Assembly: GCA_038894275.1 (NCBI GenBank)
Contig: JAWAPU010000030.1
Span: 1 to 6,276 of the forward strand
DNA: 6,276 bases
Direction: 5' to 3'
From: JAWAPU01 sp038894275
GTDB lineage: Archaea > Nanobdellota > Nanobdellia > UBA10117
The position numbers and the translations under genes are program-made. Below are positions 6,101 to 6,276 of the stretch, one piece after another. Positions within the stretch are counted from its first letter, which is position 1. Each line of letters begins with the position of its first letter. The notes beneath the pieces were generated by a model. It was not told the DNA's origin and ran no database searches. It saw only the letters and a list, made by a program, of their open reading frames with translations.

Positions 6101-6276
6101 GTAAATAATTCTGGAAGCATATTTGCACCTTTAGGAGAAATACTGGCTGGCATTTGCGAATGTGATTCTTGTGAAAATTGCACAAATAAATTAAACGACC
6201 CTTCTTGCACTGAAGTAAAATTAACCGCAGACATAATCGATCAATCGGGAACTTGCATAAATAATCCTGAAAATTT
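3143..6276 (+). CDS. Large modular beta-helix surface protein, 3' end missing
   Basis: One frame stays open from ATG 3143 to the window edge: 1044 codons plus two bases, with no stop. Residues 1-21 are polar and basic, and 22-37 (ILLSAVIILFCIALTI) form a signal anchor or signal peptide. A short linker leads to C92. Three modules follow (residues 92-387, 395-693, 702-998) and a fourth begins at 1005. Each module opens with a Cys-x-N/L entry segment, continues as a right-handed parallel beta-helix of the NosD/PbH1 type (for example NITIRNVVINNFGYG and NVTIKNLEVKEW), and ends in a domain of about 75 residues closing with SIFAPLG. Asn is extremely common, and a hand count gives about 45-50 N-x-S/T sites, which fits an N-glycosylated outer protein. 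The function is unknown; adhesion, host contact or cell-wall structure are possibilities. No catalytic motif is evident. The start is the first ATG after the promoter and keeps the membrane segment. Confidence 0.85.
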   Translation, partial: MKKIDYTYNTSKSSTEREDLKILLSAVIILFCIALTIKFFNISVLDGRAVFNTSPIDLDSKNLQENSWVNSNINQTSSINLEQADFRTLEVCNCDSCSSCQNCINLGNYNLINITRDITANSSPCIVINKSNVILSGNGRRINNGAINILGSPLVSNVTVEQIIINNTNGITLGDANNIKLINNSIFCNSPIDCDKGIYGYWEPTYQGATNVSIENNTIIGFPNGLFLRKDVNWQIKNNNFSNCMSDCITVIDSENISFENNSGKSIWVENSLISATNHFLDENTTIDFEGANFTLSNVYSPPADPFVLQNLSAYVNAQGIYSSGWLFLNMSYPEPDFAEDTIILARNSGTWELNCSNFANYCGIDTENNKVYANITDFGSIFAPLGGSYLVYDCTNITNPGMYYLMNNISTDTSQACINISSNNVIFDGLSNTIYNEVGQATAAAIYFFSTLNNITIRNVVINNFGYGVNFNYGAKISNATIENSQFYDNIYTGISVVGDNIPIRNNRIESYPWAQYPLYLSVNNSIVENNTIINGVNLCYLGGSNNIFINNYFDGGASSDIFTGGENNTFYNTNLASGNSRLIANFTVGGGSLKIKGVQTSEIPTDPENYTNIGKYINLSAYSGFPWINLNISYRDEDVEDISESTLRIAKYNGVWETNCDAFANNCGVDTENNIVYANITGFGSIFAPLGKPGIPVSDCINITHGGIYYLTENLSNKIVDVCINITASNVFFDGQNNYVDGAEGSNIGVLVTQAKNVTIKNLEVKEWRTGVNITDTIPLDYENITLEGVTIHSNTDYGVWVSGVTFEQRWIYLINSKIINNKYSWNTIGVYLHANYSAMFNCTIANNSRGLDAKGIGLWADNTFSNNTEYDIKTEGLSSLQAGVNFDHATVYIHVRGTGATIKSEKPTISDPPGYKNIGHYLNITNLTGPGDIYLEFYYSDEDLNGINENTLSIWKYNGSWSTCSEFGYDCGVDVVNNKVYGYVNNSGSIFAPLGEILAGICECDSCENCTNKLNDPSCTEVKLTADIIDQSGTCINNPEN
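3416..4303 (+). repeat. Surface-protein module 1 (residues 92-387)
   Basis: The module opens with a Cys cluster, CNCDSCSSCQNC (C92, C94, C97, C100, C103). A beta-helix follows with rungs such as NVILSGNGRRI, NVTVEQIIINN and NVSIENNTIIG. It ends in a beta-sandwich-like domain whose last 38 residues (350-387) run from GTWELNCSNF to GSIFAPLG, with a probable C-x6-C disulfide. Compared with modules 2 and 3, its end domain has a diverged first half (NLSAYVNAQGIYSSGWLFLN). Confidence 0.75.
4238..4303 (+). repeat. Near-identical direct repeat within the gene, copy A
   Basis: These 66 bases encode DTENNKVYANIT and then DFGSIFAPLG at the end of module 1. They match 5156-5221 at 60 of 66 positions by direct comparison, far more than the rest of the modules. 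The two copies are offset by exactly 918 bp, so they are in the same reading frame. Confidence 0.8.
4325..5221 (+). repeat. Surface-protein module 2 (residues 395-693)
   Basis: The module opens CTNITNPGMYYLMNNIS and has the second entry Cys in ACINISSNNVIFDG. Beta-helix rungs continue to about residue 585. The end domain includes YTNIGKYINLSAYSG and RDEDVEDISESTLRI, and closes with residues 656-693 (GVWETNCDAF to SIFAPLG). That last stretch is identical to module 1 at 30 of 38 residues. The NIGxYxN and DED segments are shared with module 3. Confidence 0.75.
5156..5221 (+). repeat. Near-identical direct repeat within the gene, copy B
   Basis: This is the partner of 4238-4303, at the end of module 2. 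The six differences are in the codons K/I (two bases), Tyr (silent), Thr (silent), D/G and Ser (silent). The equivalent stretch of module 3 (up to 6136) is clearly more diverged. Confidence 0.8.
5246..6136 (+). repeat. Surface-protein module 3 (residues 702-998)
   Basis: The module opens CINITHGGIYYLTENLS, closely like module 2, with the second Cys in VCINITASNVFFDG. The beta-helix is followed by YKNIGHYLNITNLTG, SDEDLNGINENTLSI and the closing segment 962-998 (GSWSTCSEFG to SIFAPLG). That segment is identical to the module 2 copy at 21 of 37 positions, with one residue fewer between the Trp and the first Cys. The disulfide-spaced Cys pair is kept. Confidence 0.75.
6155..6276 (+). repeat. Surface-protein module 4, start only (residues 1005 onward)
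   Basis: CECDSCENCTNKLN repeats the Cys cluster that opens module 1: C1005, C1007, C1010 and C1013 have the same C-x-C-x2-C-x2-C spacing, and CDSC is shared. It then continues CTEVKLTADIIDQSGTC INNPENF (C1022 onward), an entry segment of a beta-helix. This shows that the protein continues well past the window. Confidence 0.65.

Noticed and set aside
3416..6136. Tandem modules as a CRISPR array or simple DNA repeat
   Set aside because: The repeats are about 300 codons long, diverged and in frame within one protein; there are no short identical repeats with spacers.
3163..6185. Minus-strand open frames at 3163-3360, 3466-3735, 3824-4099 and 5991-6185
   Set aside because: All are opposite the continuous surface-protein frame and have no gene-like features.
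3085..6276. The right half as a gene-poor region or decayed gene
   Set aside because: Reading codon by codon from 3143 gives one frame without a stop to the last base, with coherent repeated domains, so no frameshift or pseudogene is needed.

Overview
The window looks like a piece of an AT-rich archaeal genome, most likely from a DPANN lineage such as Woesearchaeota or Pacearchaeota (the rank is inference). The archaeal assignment rests on a UPF0147 protein, an archaeal-type SepF, a THUMP-methyltransferase of the Trm-G10 family and a Taw1/TYW1 wyosine enzyme. TATA-like promoter elements sit about 30-40 bp before start codons. The DPANN suggestion rests on compact spacing, low GC and a very Asn-rich modular beta-helix surface protein. 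Every gene reads on the + strand.

Left part (1-1095): the end of a probable prefoldin beta subunit, a UPF0147 helical protein, sepF (the membrane anchor of FtsZ), then a 56-residue protein with one membrane helix and a short coiled coil. The last one has a strong Shine-Dalgarno sequence and its stop overlaps the start of the next gene.

Middle part (1095-3084): two tRNA-modification genes in a row. The first is the G10 N2-(di)methyltransferase. The second is 4-demethylwyosine synthase, which acts on m1G37. The second has its own TATA-like element about 30 bp before its ATG and no Shine-Dalgarno sequence, so it is probably leaderless.

Right part (3143-6276): one uninterrupted reading frame of at least 1044 codons that runs off the window. 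It encodes an N-terminally anchored or secreted surface protein made of tandem modules of about 300 residues. Each complete module is a Cys-marked parallel beta-helix followed by a beta-sandwich-like domain ending in SIFAPLG. Three modules are complete and a fourth begins at the edge. Two module ends are 60/66 identical at the DNA level and lie exactly 918 bp (306 codons) apart, so recombination between them could change module number in frame. This gene is the most unusual content of the window. I see no CRISPR array, transposon, tRNA or rRNA.
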